This document shows positions 23,612-32,641 of a stretch of 64,000 bases of DNA, piece after piece. Under the pieces are notes generated by a model. The model did no database searches. It was not told the DNA's origin and worked only from the letters and a program-made list of their open reading frames with translations. The DNA comes from Streptomyces violaceorubidus (GTDB taxonomy: Bacteria; Actinomycetota; Actinomycetes; Streptomycetales; Streptomycetaceae), in NCBI RefSeq assembly GCF_000717995.1, contig NZ_JODM01000022.1:69455-133454 (forward strand), written 5' to 3'. How positions within the stretch are numbered: the stretch's first letter is position 1; each line of letters opens with the position of its first letter. A program made the position numbers and the translations under genes.

Positions 23612-24349
23612 TCAGTGGGCGTCGCGGTGGGGCGTGGTGAACTCCCTCAGTGCCGTGGTGACCAGGGCGGCGTTGGACGCGGCCCGGCTGCCGTCGGGGA
23701 GGAGGAGGGTGTCCTCCAGGCCGATCCGGGTCGCCAGGCCCAGCCGGCCGGCCAGGCGCAGCACCGGCCAGGCGCCGCCGTCCTCGCCGTGCAGCAGGAC
23801 CGGGCGGCCGTGGGCCGGGCCGAGGGCGCTCAGCAGGGCGCGCGCCGAGTCCGGGGCGGTCGCCGGGTCGGTGTCCGTGACCTCCGCCAGCACCCGCAGC
23901 ACCTTCGGCCCGAGCGGTGAGCGCAGGAACAGGGCCGCGCCGTCCGTGCCGGACCAGACGCCCGCCTCCACGCCCACCCCGCGCTCGATCAGGGCCGCGG
24001 CAGTCTCCTCGGCGCCGGGCTCGTGCCAGTTGACCGACGCGTGGTCGGGCAGCACCGTCCAACTCCGTATCCGCGCCGCCCGGGACGCGGGGTCGGGCTC
24101 GGCCCAGGCGCCCGTCGTGACACCGACCGGCACCGACGCGGGGCCCCGCGCCCTGATCGCCTCCAGCGTCACCGCGAGCACACGCGGGGACAGCGTGTCC
24201 CGCCCGCACGGTGTCTTCGGGTGGACGTGGACGTCCGTGGCCCCGGCGGCGACCGCCGCGGCCACCGAGTCGGCGACCGCCTCCGGCGACAACGGCACCA
24301 CCGCGCCGTCCGCGCTGCCCCGCGCCCCGTTCACACACAGTTGCACCAT
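23612..24349 (-). CDS. BKACE (DUF849) beta-keto acid cleavage family enzyme
   Basis: A 245-residue TIM-barrel, zinc-dependent enzyme. The zinc-binding VHVHPKTPCG motif (HxH, about residues 41-50) and N-terminal LCVNGAR fit the family, whose members split a beta-keto acid with acetyl-CoA into acetoacetate and an acyl-CoA. It is shorter than most members (about 270-300). The ATG at 24349 was chosen because it gives the family N-terminus; the frame is open further upstream without coding support. The substrate is unknown, and conservation is weaker towards the C-terminus. Confidence 0.82.
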   Translation of the reverse strand: MVQLCVNGARGSADGAVVPLSPEAVADSVAAAVAAGATDVHVHPKTPCGRDTLSPRVLAVTLEAIRARGPASVPVGVTTGAWAEPDPASRAARIRSWTVLPDHASVNWHEPGAEETAAALIERGVGVEAGVWSGTDGAALFLRSPLGPKVLRVLAEVTDTDPATAPDSARALLSALGPAHGRPVLLHGEDGGAWPVLRLAGRLGLATRIGLEDTLLLPDGSRAASNAALVTTALREFTTPHRDAH

Positions 24350-24444
24350 CTCCCCATGGTGCCGGGCGCCACCGACAACGCCCGTCGGGTCCGGTGCCGC
24401 ACCGGCCACCGGGGTGCGGCATCCCCGGCGCACCCCGCGGCCGG

Positions 24445-25047
24445 CTACGCCGACATCAGCAACCGCCCCCGCCGGGCGTCCGCGCGCGCCGCGGGAGTGA
24501 GGACGGGCCGCGGCACGAGGATGCCGCAGTCCGAGCAGACGGGACCCGTCGAGGGCTCGTGGTCCAGGTCGTACTTCCAGGCGAGGCGCTCCCCGTCGCA
24601 CACCGGGCACACGGAGCCCGGCTCACGCTCCAGCGCCGAGATCAGCCGGCGCAGCACCTCCGCCAGCGGTCCGTCGGGATGGACCCGGGGATCGTCGCAC
24701 CAGGCCACCCCGAACCCGCCCCAGGTCAGCCGGTGCCAGTCGTCCACGCTGCCCGGCCTGCGCAGCCCGTCGTGCTTCTCCTTCCTGCGCCGCTCGGCGA
24801 ACTCGACCTCGTAGGCCAGCCACACCGAACGCGCCTCCTCCAGCTCCTCCAGTGCGGCCACGAGCCGCGCCGGGTTGGGGGAGCGGTCCTCGGGACCGAA
24901 TCCGGCCCGGGAGCAGAGATGGTCCCAGGTCGCCCTGTGCCCGTAAGGGGCGAAACGCTCAAGGCACTTGCGCAGCGAATAGCGCCGCAGCGCCAGGTCG
25001 CACCGTGGATCGCGGACCTGTCTCGCCAGACTTCGGAAACCGGCCAT
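24445..25047 (-). CDS. Conserved hypothetical protein with C-terminal zinc-ribbon-like Cys pairs
   Basis: A 200-residue protein of unrecognised family. The N-terminal 120 residues are helical and rich in Arg, Trp and Glu (LVAALEELEEARSVWLAYE). The C-terminus carries CPVCDG and, 20 residues later, CSDCG, spaced like a zinc ribbon. The ATG at 25047 has GGAGGTG upstream. It lies 95 bp upstream of the BKACE gene on the same strand and could be co-transcribed. Nothing supports a specific function beyond possible nucleic-acid or metal binding. Confidence 0.7.
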   Translation of the reverse strand: MAGFRSLARQVRDPRCDLALRRYSLRKCLERFAPYGHRATWDHLCSRAGFGPEDRSPNPARLVAALEELEEARSVWLAYEVEFAERRRKEKHDGLRRPGSVDDWHRLTWGGFGVAWCDDPRVHPDGPLAEVLRRLISALEREPGSVCPVCDGERLAWKYDLDHEPSTGPVCSDCGILVPRPVLTPAARADARRGRLLMSA

Positions 25048-25269
25048 CGCCCTGCACCTCCGTCACACCTGCACCTGTACTTGGGTCACTCCGGCGTCGT
25101 CGTACGGACGTCGCCAAATAGACGTATCGACAACCGATTCGGCTCCATCCGATTTCCGATGCCCTCCATAAGCCGATCCACCCGCTCCCAAAAAGTGACG
25201 CATGTTCACCTTCCCACTCGGGGATACCGGCGGTAACGTCCCGCCACACCCCCGTCGGGAGGAGCTGCC

Positions 25270-28077
25270 ATGCCACGGCGCACCCCACGCAACGCCCTCG
25301 ACAGACTGAGAACTCCCCGCGGCTTCCACGGGTTCCTGAAGACCGCATCCGTATGCGCGCTCATTGCCGGAGTTTTGTCACCGCTTTCCCCGGCGATGGC
25401 CGCCGGGGACACGACCGCCGAGGTCACGGCCGCCGAGGCCGCCGCCAACGACCACTGCGGCGGGCAGTGTTCCGACATCCTGCCGCCCGGCCAGAACGGC
25501 AACGCCACCCTCGCCCAGATCCTCCTCAACCAGGCGTTCGGCACCCAGCCCGCGCACGCCGAGGACCAGCTCGGCCCCTACGCGAAGCTCGCCACCGGCT
25601 ACTCCGGCCTCACCAACGACAAGATCAACGACTTCTTCAACGACGCCTCCTTCGGCGTCCCGGACGGCCAGGCCGCCTCCACCGTCCGCCCCGCGGGACG
25701 CGACGACGTCACCATCGTCCGCGACAAGAAGACCGGCGTGCCGCACATCACCGGCACCACCCGCTACGGCACCGAGTTCGGCGCCGGCTACGCCGCGGCC
25801 CAGGACCGGCTGTGGCTCATGGACCTCTTCCGGCACGTCGGACGCGGCCAGTTGACCCCCTTCGCGGGCGGCGCCCCCGCCAACCAGGGCCTGGAGCAGC
25901 AGTTCTGGCGCAGCGCCCCCTACACCGAGGACGACCTGGAGGCGCAGATCGAGAGCGCCGCCGCCAAGGCCGGTGAGCGCGGCGAGCTGGCCCTGGCCGA
26001 CGTGGACGCCTACGTCGCCGGGGTCAACGCCTACATCGACGCCTCCGACAAGGGCCGCTACTTCCCCGGCGAATACGTCCTGACCGGCCACAAGGACGCC
26101 ATCACCAACGCGGGCACCATCGAGCACTTCAAGCGCAGCGACCTGATCGCGCTGGCCTCCGTCATCGGTTCCCTCTTCGGCGCCGGAGGCGGCGGCGAGG
26201 TGAACAACGCGCTCTCCCTGCTCGCGGCCCAGGAGAAGTACGGCGTCGCCGAGGGCACCGAGGTCTGGGAGTCCTTCCGCCAGCGCAACGACCCCGAGGC
26301 CGTCCTCACCCAGCAGGACGGCAGCTTCCCGTACCTGCCCACCCCGGACGACCCGCAGGGCCGCGCCCTGCCCGACGCCGGGTCGGTCGAGCCGGAACCG
26401 CTGGTGTACGACCGTACGGGCAGCGCCGGCGCCGCGGGCGCGACCGGGGCATCGGCCAAGGCGGCGGACACCGCCGTGACCTCGGCACGGCGCGGCATGT
26501 CCAACGCCCTCGTCGTCAGCGGCGAGCACACCGCGAGCGGCCACCCGGTCGCCGTCTTCGGACCCCAGACCGGCTACTTCGCCCCGCAGCTGCTCATGCT
26601 CCAGGAGCTCCAGGGCCCCGGCATCAGCGCCCGCGGCGCCTCCTTCGCGGGTCTGAGCATGTACGTCGAACTCGGCCGCGGCCAGGACTACGCCTGGAGC
26701 GCCACCACCTCCGGCCAGGACATCATCGACACCTACGCGGTCGAGCTGTGCCAGGACGACTACCACTACCTCTACCGCGGCACCTGCACGCCCATGGAGA
26801 AGGTCGAGCGGCGCAACGCCTGGAAGCCGACGGTCGCCGACTCCACCGCGGCCGGCTCCTACACGATGCGTGTCTGGCGCACCAAGTACGGCCCCGTCGA
26901 GTCCCGGGCCACGGTCGGCGGCAAGAAGGTCGCCTACACCACCCTGCGCTCCTCCTACCTCCACGAGGCCGACTCCATCATCGGCTTCCAGATGCTGAAC
27001 GACCCGGACTACCTCAACGGCCCCGAGCGCTTCAAGGGCGCCGTCCAGCACATCAACTACACCTTCAACTGGTTCTACGCCGACTCCGAGCACACCGCGT
27101 ACTACAACAGCGGCGACAACCCGGTGCGCGCGAACGGCGTCGACGCCGAGTTCCCGGTCTGGGCCCGGCCGGCGTACGAGTGGCAGGGCTGGGACGCCGC
27201 CGCCAACACCGCCCGGTACACCGGCCCGTCCGCCCACCCGCAGTCGGTCGACCAGGACTACTACGTCTCCTGGAACAACAAGCAGGCCAAGGACTACCCG
27301 GCCGCCTCCTGGGGCAACGGCTCCGTCCACCGCGGAAACCTCCTCGACGACCGGGTGAAGAAGCTGGTCGCCGCGGGCGGCGTCACCCGCACCGCGCTGG
27401 TGAAGGCCATGGCCGAGGCGGCCCTCGCCGACCTGCGGGCCGAGGACGTCCTGCCCGACCTGCTGAGGGTGGTCGAGTCCGCGCCGGTCACCGATCCCGC
27501 CGCGAAGACGGCCGTGGACCGGCTCAGGGCCTGGCTGTCCGCGGGCGGTCTGCGCACGGAGACCTCGGCGGGCGCCAAGAAGTACGCCCACGCCGACGCG
27601 GTCCGCACTCTGGACGCCTGGTGGCCGCTGCTGGTGAAGGCCGAGTTCGAACCAGGGCTCGGCACCGACCTGTACACCGCCTTCACCCGCAACCTGCCCG
27701 TCGACGAGTCCCCGTCCGCCGCCCACGGCCCGACCGGCGCCCACGCCGGCAGCGCCTTCCAGTACGGCTGGTGGAGCTATGTCGACAAGGACATCCGGTC
27801 CGTGCTCGGCGAGTTCGTCAAGGGCCCGCTGGCGCGGCCGTACTGCGGCGGCGGCGACCTCGCCGCCTGCCGGGACACCCTGGTCTCCACCCTGAAGGAG
27901 GCGGCGGGCCGCACGGCCGCCCAGGTCTATCCCGGCGACGACAACTGCTCGGCCGGGGACCAGTGGTGCGCCGACTCGGTGATCCACCGCACCCTCGGCG
28001 GCGTCAAGCACGGCGGCATCAGCTGGCAGAACCGGCCCACCTACCAGCAGGTCGTGGAGTTCACGTCCCACCGGTGA
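25270..28077 (+). CDS. Secreted penicillin-acylase-family Ntn hydrolase
   Basis: A 935-residue preproenzyme. A long n-region (RRTPRNALDRLRTPRG) precedes the signal helix (ASVCALIAGVLSPLSPAMA; cleavage near residue 45). The alpha-chain region runs to about 410. Ser411 in RRGMSNALVVSG is the expected N-terminal nucleophile of the beta chain after autocleavage. The beta chain contains FGPQTGY and the NYTFNWFYADSEHTAYYNSG region typical of the family. Secreted Streptomyces members hydrolyse side-chain amides of beta-lactams, aculeacin-type lipopeptides or acyl-homoserine lactones; which applies here is not determinable. The N-terminal codons are less GC-rich than the rest. The gene is convergent with a NamZ-like gene (16-bp gap). 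Confidence 0.92.
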   Translation: MPRRTPRNALDRLRTPRGFHGFLKTASVCALIAGVLSPLSPAMAAGDTTAEVTAAEAAANDHCGGQCSDILPPGQNGNATLAQILLNQAFGTQPAHAEDQLGPYAKLATGYSGLTNDKINDFFNDASFGVPDGQAASTVRPAGRDDVTIVRDKKTGVPHITGTTRYGTEFGAGYAAAQDRLWLMDLFRHVGRGQLTPFAGGAPANQGLEQQFWRSAPYTEDDLEAQIESAAAKAGERGELALADVDAYVAGVNAYIDASDKGRYFPGEYVLTGHKDAITNAGTIEHFKRSDLIALASVIGSLFGAGGGGEVNNALSLLAAQEKYGVAEGTEVWESFRQRNDPEAVLTQQDGSFPYLPTPDDPQGRALPDAGSVEPEPLVYDRTGSAGAAGATGASAKAADTAVTSARRGMSNALVVSGEHTASGHPVAVFGPQTGYFAPQLLMLQELQGPGISARGASFAGLSMYVELGRGQDYAWSATTSGQDIIDTYAVELCQDDYHYLYRGTCTPMEKVERRNAWKPTVADSTAAGSYTMRVWRTKYGPVESRATVGGKKVAYTTLRSSYLHEADSIIGFQMLNDPDYLNGPERFKGAVQHINYTFNWFYADSEHTAYYNSGDNPVRANGVDAEFPVWARPAYEWQGWDAAANTARYTGPSAHPQSVDQDYYVSWNNKQAKDYPAASWGNGSVHRGNLLDDRVKKLVAAGGVTRTALVKAMAEAALADLRAEDVLPDLLRVVESAPVTDPAAKTAVDRLRAWLSAGGLRTETSAGAKKYAHADAVRTLDAWWPLLVKAEFEPGLGTDLYTAFTRNLPVDESPSAAHGPTGAHAGSAFQYGWWSYVDKDIRSVLGEFVKGPLARPYCGGGDLAACRDTLVSTLKEAAGRTAAQVYPGDDNCSAGDQWCADSVIHRTLGGVKHGGISWQNRPTYQQVVEFTSHR

Positions 28078-28093
28078 GCGGCCGGCCCGCAGG

Positions 28094-29356
28094 TCACCTG
28101 TAGAGGAGGTACTGGCGGCGTGTCCTTCTGAACGCCGCCAGTTCCGCCTCCCAGCCGGCCACCACCTCGTCGGTGTCCGCGCCCGCGTCGATCATCGTGC
28201 GCACCCGGGTGGACCCGGTGAGCTTGTCGATCCAGTTGTCCGACCGCCAGGCGAAGCCGTCCCAGGTCCGCTTGGCGGTCACCAGGAGGGCGATTCCGGT
28301 GCGCACCGGGTCGAACGCGGCCCGGTCGTGCACGTGGAGCTGCACCCCGCCGACGGTCCTGCCCTGGAACTTGGAGAAGGTGGGCGCGAAGTACGCTTCC
28401 CTGAAGCGCACACCGGGCAGACCGAGTCCGTTCGCGGCGGCGGCCCAGCGCCCGTCGATCCCCTCCGCGCCCAGCAGCTCGAACGGCCGGGTGGTACCGC
28501 GGCCCTCGGAGAGGTTCGTGCCCTCGAACAGACAGGTCCCCGAGTACACCAGCGCGCACTCCGGCGTCGGCATGTTCGGGCTCGGCGGCACCCAGGGCAG
28601 CCCGGCGGCGTCGTAGAACTCCGAGCGCTTCCAGCCCGTCATCGTCACCGTCTCCAGCGGCACCGGGGCGGTCAGGAACTCGCCGTTGAAGAGCAGCGCC
28701 AGCTCGGCGACCGTCATGCCGTGCGCCTGCGCGATCGGCTGCCGCCCCACGAAGGTCGCGAACTCCCTGTGCAGGACCGGGCCGAGGGCCGCCCGCCCGG
28801 TCACCGGGTTCGGCCGGTCCAGCACCACGAACCGCTTCCCCGCGAGCGAGGCCGCCTCCATGCAGTCGAACAGCGTCCAGATGTACGTGTAGACGCGCGC
28901 GCCCACGTCCTGGATGTCGAAGACGACGGTGTCCACGCCGGACGCGGTGAACACGTCCGCGAGCGGCTGCCCGCTCTTCAGGTAGGTGTCGTAGACCGGC
29001 AGCCCGGTCGCGGGGTCGTCGTAGCGCCCCTCGGAGCCGCCCGCCTGCGCCGTGCCGCGGAAGCCGTGCTCGGGGCCGAAGACGGCGGTCAGCTCCACGC
29101 GGTCGTCGGCGTGCATGACGTCGACGATGTGGCGGACGTCCCGGGTGATGCCGGTCGGATTGGTGACGACGCCGACCTTCTGCCCCCTGAGCGGCGCGTA
29201 GCCGCCGTCGGCGAGGCGCTCGAAGCCGGTGCGCAGTCGGCGGCCCCCGTCTCCGGCGGGCGCGGCCCGCGCCGTGCCCGCCGACGCGGCGGCGGCCGTG
29301 GTGCCGGCCGCCACCGCGGCCGTCGTGGCGAGCAGGTTCCGTCCGGACAGCGTCAT
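28094..29356 (-). CDS. NamZ-like (DUF1343) exo-beta-N-acetylmuramidase, exported
   Basis: A 420-residue protein with an N-terminal export signal (MTLSGRNLLATTAAVAAGTTAAAASAGTARAA by composition: one Arg, then a long Ala/Thr-rich helix ending AxA near residue 32). Conserved family blocks: GVVTNPTGI, GPEHGFRGTAQAG, FDIQDVGARVYTY and PPSPNMPTPE. Characterised NamZ removes terminal MurNAc from peptidoglycan fragments, so cell-wall turnover or recycling outside the membrane is the expected role. The ATG at 29356 was chosen because it gives the signal peptide. Confidence 0.9.
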   Translation of the reverse strand: MTLSGRNLLATTAAVAAGTTAAAASAGTARAAPAGDGGRRLRTGFERLADGGYAPLRGQKVGVVTNPTGITRDVRHIVDVMHADDRVELTAVFGPEHGFRGTAQAGGSEGRYDDPATGLPVYDTYLKSGQPLADVFTASGVDTVVFDIQDVGARVYTYIWTLFDCMEAASLAGKRFVVLDRPNPVTGRAALGPVLHREFATFVGRQPIAQAHGMTVAELALLFNGEFLTAPVPLETVTMTGWKRSEFYDAAGLPWVPPSPNMPTPECALVYSGTCLFEGTNLSEGRGTTRPFELLGAEGIDGRWAAAANGLGLPGVRFREAYFAPTFSKFQGRTVGGVQLHVHDRAAFDPVRTGIALLVTAKRTWDGFAWRSDNWIDKLTGSTRVRTMIDAGADTDEVVAGWEAELAAFRRTRRQYLLYR

Positions 29357-29460
29357 GCGGTGACCTCCGTGATCGCGGCGGGTGTCATGCGCACGCACGC
29401 TAACCCCGCGCCCGGGCCGCAGGGAATGGTGTAGACCGCGGTTCACCTCTTCCGCCGAAC

Positions 29461-29476
29461 ATACCGACTGGTTAGT
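29461..29476. promoter_or_regulatory. TetR-type operator candidate upstream of the SDR-ligase-tetR operon
   Basis: ATACCGACTGGTTAGT contains TACCGACTGGTTAGT, which matches the motif TACCGACCGGTCGGTA at 12 of 16 positions. It lies about 55 bp upstream of the SDR start. A better copy lies upstream of the facing kinase-dehydrogenase operon at 34929, suggesting one regulator for both arms. Confidence 0.5.
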
Positions 29477-29528
29477 CTGGCGCTGCAACGGGAAGCGAGC
29501 CGTGCCCGAGCCGTGTCGAAGGAGACCG

Positions 29529-30299
29529 ATGGTGGAAGCCGTGCAGAACGCCGGAGTCGTCGTCACCGGGGCGGGAGGCGGCATCGGCGCCGCGCTGGCC
29601 CGCCGCTTCGCCGCCGAGGGAGCCCGGGTCGTGGTCAACGACCTGGACGCCGGCCGGGCCAAGGCCGTCGCCGACGAGATCGGCGGCATCGCCGTCCCCG
29701 GCGACGCCTCGGCGATCGTCACCGAGGCCCGCGACGCGCTGGGCGGCAGCGTCGACGTGTACTGCGCCAACGCGGGTGTCGGCTCCGGGGGTTCGCAGGC
29801 CGCGGCGGAGGCCGTCTGGGCGCTCGCCTGGGACGTCAACGTCATGGCCCACGTGCGGGCGGCCCACGAACTGCTCCCCGACTGGCTGGAGCGCGGCAGT
29901 GGCCGCTTCGTCTCCACCGTCTCGGCCGCCGGACTGCTCACCATGATCGGCGCCGCCCCCTACAGCGTCACCAAGCACGGCGCCTACGCCTTCGCCGAGT
30001 GGCTGTCCCTGACCTACCGCCACCGCGGGATCAAGGTCCACGCCATCTGTCCGCAAGGGGTGCGCACCGACATGCTCACCGCGAGCGGCAGCGCGGGCGA
30101 ACTGGTGCTCCGGCCCACCGCGATCGAACCGGGGGACGTCGCGGACGCCCTCTTCCAGGGCATCCACGAGGACCGCTTCCTGATCCTGCCGCACCCCGAG
30201 GTGGCGCAGTACTACCAGGCCCGGGCCACCGAACCCGACCGCTGGCTGCACGGCATGAACCGGCTCCAGCGGCAGTGGGAGGAGGCGACGGCCCGGTGA
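29529..30299 (+). CDS. Short-chain dehydrogenase/reductase
   Basis: A 256-residue Rossmann-fold oxidoreductase. The cofactor motif is TGAGGGIG (13-20), NAG appears as CANAGVG and the catalytic motif is Ser then YSVTKHG. Asp in VVNDLD near residue 38 favours NAD(H). The ATG at 29529 follows GAAGGAGA. The stop overlaps the start of the acyl-CoA ligase (GTGA), so the two are co-translated. In this context it may reduce a keto-acyl-CoA or oxidise a hydroxyacyl-CoA. Confidence 0.9.
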   Translation: MVEAVQNAGVVVTGAGGGIGAALARRFAAEGARVVVNDLDAGRAKAVADEIGGIAVPGDASAIVTEARDALGGSVDVYCANAGVGSGGSQAAAEAVWALAWDVNVMAHVRAAHELLPDWLERGSGRFVSTVSAAGLLTMIGAAPYSVTKHGAYAFAEWLSLTYRHRGIKVHAICPQGVRTDMLTASGSAGELVLRPTAIEPGDVADALFQGIHEDRFLILPHPEVAQYYQARATEPDRWLHGMNRLQRQWEEATAR

Positions 30300-31966
30300 C
30301 CGGTTCCCCCTACGCGGCCAAGCCCTGGCTCGGCCTGCTGACCGACGCGCAGAAGGCCCCGCTCGACCCCGACGCCTCCCTCGTGCACGCCCTGCGCCGG
30401 GCGGCCGCCGAGGCACCCGACCGCGTCTTCCTCGCCTACTTCGACGGCCGCCTCACCTACCGCGAGGTGGACGAGCTGAGCGACTCCGTCGCCGGGTACC
30501 TCGCCGCGCGCGGCCTGGAGCGCGGCGACCGGGTCGCGGTCCTGCTCCAGAACTCCCCGCACTTCGTGCTCGCCGTACTGGGCGCGTGGAAGGCGGGCGC
30601 GGTCGTCGTGCCCGTCAACCCGATGTACAAGTCGCGGGAGGTCGGCCACGTCCTGCGGGACGGCGAGGTGGCCGCGCTGATCTGCTCCGACCGCGCCTGG
30701 GAGTCGTACCTGCGCGAGACGGCGGCCGGCTCGCCGGTGCGGATCGTGCTCACGGGGTGCGAGTCGGACTTCCAGACCCGCCAGGACGCACGCGTGCTGC
30801 CGTTCGAGCGGCTGCCGGACGCCCCCGACGCCGACGACCTGGCCCGGGAGGCCCGCGCCGGCCACCGGGCGCCCGAGGGCCGCGACCCGGAGCCCGGCGA
30901 CACCGCGCTCATTAGCTACACCTCGGGCACCAGCGGCACGCCCAAGGGCGCCACCAACACCCACCGCAACATCATGTACAACGCCGAGCGGCAGCGCACC
31001 GGGCTCGGCCTGCCCGAGGCACCGGTCTACTTCGCGCTGGCCCCGCTGTTCCACATCACCGGCATGGTCTGCGAGTTCGGCGCCTGCCTGAACAGCGTGG
31101 GCACACTCGTCCTGGCCTACCGCTTCGAGGCGGGCGTCGTCCTGGACGCCTTCGCCGAGCACCGGCCGCACTACACGGTCGGCCCGTCCACCGCCTTCAT
31201 GGCGCTCGCCGCCCACCCCTCCGTCACCCCGGAGCACTTCGCGTCCTTCGCGAACATCTCCTCGGGCGGCGCCCCGCTGCCGCCCGCCCTGGTGGAGAAG
31301 TTCCGCGCGGGCTTCGGCCCGTACATCCGCAACGGCTACGGGCTCACCGAGTGCACCGCGCCCTGCGCGTCCGTACCGCCGCACCTGGAGGCCCCGGTGG
31401 ACCCCGTCTCCGGGACCCTGGCGGTCGGCGTGCCCGGCCCCGAGACCGCCGTGCGGATCGTCGACGACCAGGGCGCGGAGGTGCCCTTCGGGGAGCAGGG
31501 CGAGATCGTCGTCAGCGGCCCCCAGGTCGTCCCCGGCTACTGGCGCCGCCCGGACGCCACCGCCGAGACCTTCCCCGGCGGCGAACTGCGCACCGGGGAC
31601 ATCGGCTTCATGGACGCCCAGGGCTGGCTCTACGTCGTCGACCTCAAGAAGGACATGATCAACGCCTCTGGCTTCAAGGTCTGGCCGCGCGAGGTCGAGG
31701 ACGTGCTCTACACCCACCCCGCGGTGCGCGAGGCCGCCGTCGTCGGCGTGCCCGACGGGTACCGCGGCGAGACCGTCAAGGCGTACATCAGCCTCCGGCC
31801 GGGCGCCGCCACGGACCCGGACGCACTCGTCGCGTACTGCGAGGAGAGACTGGCCGCCTACAAGTATCCGCGCCAGGTGGAGATCCTGCCCGACTTGCCG
31901 AAGACGGCGAGTGGGAAGATCCTCCGTCGGGAACTGCGTTCCGGCGGCAACGGAACGCAGCAGTGA
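30296..31966 (+). CDS. Acyl-CoA synthetase (AMP-forming)
   Basis: A 556-residue ANL-superfamily ligase activating a carboxylic acid to its CoA thioester. The ATP-binding loop is SYTSGTSGTPKGA (near residue 205). NGYGLTEC, RTGDIGFMD and the C-terminal KDMINASGFKVWPREVE and PKTASGKILRR (catalytic Lys) motifs are all intact. The GTG start at 30296 overlaps the SDR stop by 4 bp. It is followed by tetR after 24 bp. It is expected to feed its product to the acyl-CoA dehydrogenase encoded convergently. Confidence 0.93.
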   Translation: MTGSPYAAKPWLGLLTDAQKAPLDPDASLVHALRRAAAEAPDRVFLAYFDGRLTYREVDELSDSVAGYLAARGLERGDRVAVLLQNSPHFVLAVLGAWKAGAVVVPVNPMYKSREVGHVLRDGEVAALICSDRAWESYLRETAAGSPVRIVLTGCESDFQTRQDARVLPFERLPDAPDADDLAREARAGHRAPEGRDPEPGDTALISYTSGTSGTPKGATNTHRNIMYNAERQRTGLGLPEAPVYFALAPLFHITGMVCEFGACLNSVGTLVLAYRFEAGVVLDAFAEHRPHYTVGPSTAFMALAAHPSVTPEHFASFANISSGGAPLPPALVEKFRAGFGPYIRNGYGLTECTAPCASVPPHLEAPVDPVSGTLAVGVPGPETAVRIVDDQGAEVPFGEQGEIVVSGPQVVPGYWRRPDATAETFPGGELRTGDIGFMDAQGWLYVVDLKKDMINASGFKVWPREVEDVLYTHPAVREAAVVGVPDGYRGETVKAYISLRPGAATDPDALVAYCEERLAAYKYPRQVEILPDLPKTASGKILRRELRSGGNGTQQ

Positions 31967-31990
31967 ACGGACAGTGACACGGAAAGGCAG

Positions 31991-32593
31991 GTGACGGCAG
32001 TGCCCAGGACCACGGACGGGGACGGCACTCCGGTGCCGCAGCGGCTCCTGGCCGCCGCCACCCGGCTCTTCGCCGAGCAGGGCTACGACCGCACCTCGGT
32101 ACAGGAGATCGTCGAGGCGGCAGGCGTCACCAAGGGGGCGCTCTACCACTACTTCGGCTCCAAGGACGACCTGCTGCACGAGGTGTACGCGCGCGTGCTG
32201 CGCCTCCAGCAGGAACGCCTGGACGCCTTCGCGGACGCCGACGCGCCGGTCGAGAAGCGGGTGCGGGACGCGGCGGCCGACGTCGTCGTGACCACCATCG
32301 ACAACCTCGACGACGCGTCGATCTTCTTCCGCTCCATGCACCAGCTCAGCCCGGAGAAGAACAGACAGGTGCGCGCCGAGCGCCGGCGCTACCACGAGCG
32401 CTTCCGCGCGCTCATCGAGGAGGGCCAGCGGACCGGCGTCTTCACCAAGGAGACCCCGGCCGACCTGGTGGTGGACTACCACTTCGGATCCATCCACCAC
32501 CTGTCCACGTGGTACCGCCCCAACGGCCCGCTCAGCCCGCAGGAGGTCGCCGACCACCTCGCCGACCTGCTGCTGCGGGCCCTGCGTCCCTGA
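31991..32593 (+). CDS. TetR-family regulator of the acyl-CoA cluster
   Basis: A 200-residue repressor. The helix-turn-helix is at about 17-62 (LLAAATRLFAEQGYDRTSVQ, then EIVEAAGVTKGALYHYFGSKD); the C-terminal half resembles KstR2/FadR-type lipid-pathway regulators. It is the third gene of the rightward SDR-ligase-tetR operon, starting 24 bp after the ligase stop with GGAAAGG as ribosome site. The two TACCGAC-type sites at 29461 and 34929 that flank the cluster are its likely targets, with an acyl-CoA ligand inferred. Confidence 0.9.
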   Translation: MTAVPRTTDGDGTPVPQRLLAAATRLFAEQGYDRTSVQEIVEAAGVTKGALYHYFGSKDDLLHEVYARVLRLQQERLDAFADADAPVEKRVRDAAADVVVTTIDNLDDASIFFRSMHQLSPEKNRQVRAERRRYHERFRALIEEGQRTGVFTKETPADLVVDYHFGSIHHLSTWYRPNGPLSPQEVADHLADLLLRALRP

Positions 32594-32635
32594 GACGCCC
32601 CCAGGCGACGGGCCCCCGGGGCCCCCGGGGGCGTC
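32594..32635. terminator. Bidirectional hairpin between convergent operons
   Basis: Arms GACGCCCCC (32594-32602) and GGGGGCGTC (32627-32635) enclose a GC-rich loop that itself can pair (GGGCCCCC/GGGGGCCC). It fills the gap between the tetR and acyl-CoA dehydrogenase stops. Confidence 0.7.
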
Positions 32636-32641
32636 GCCCGC

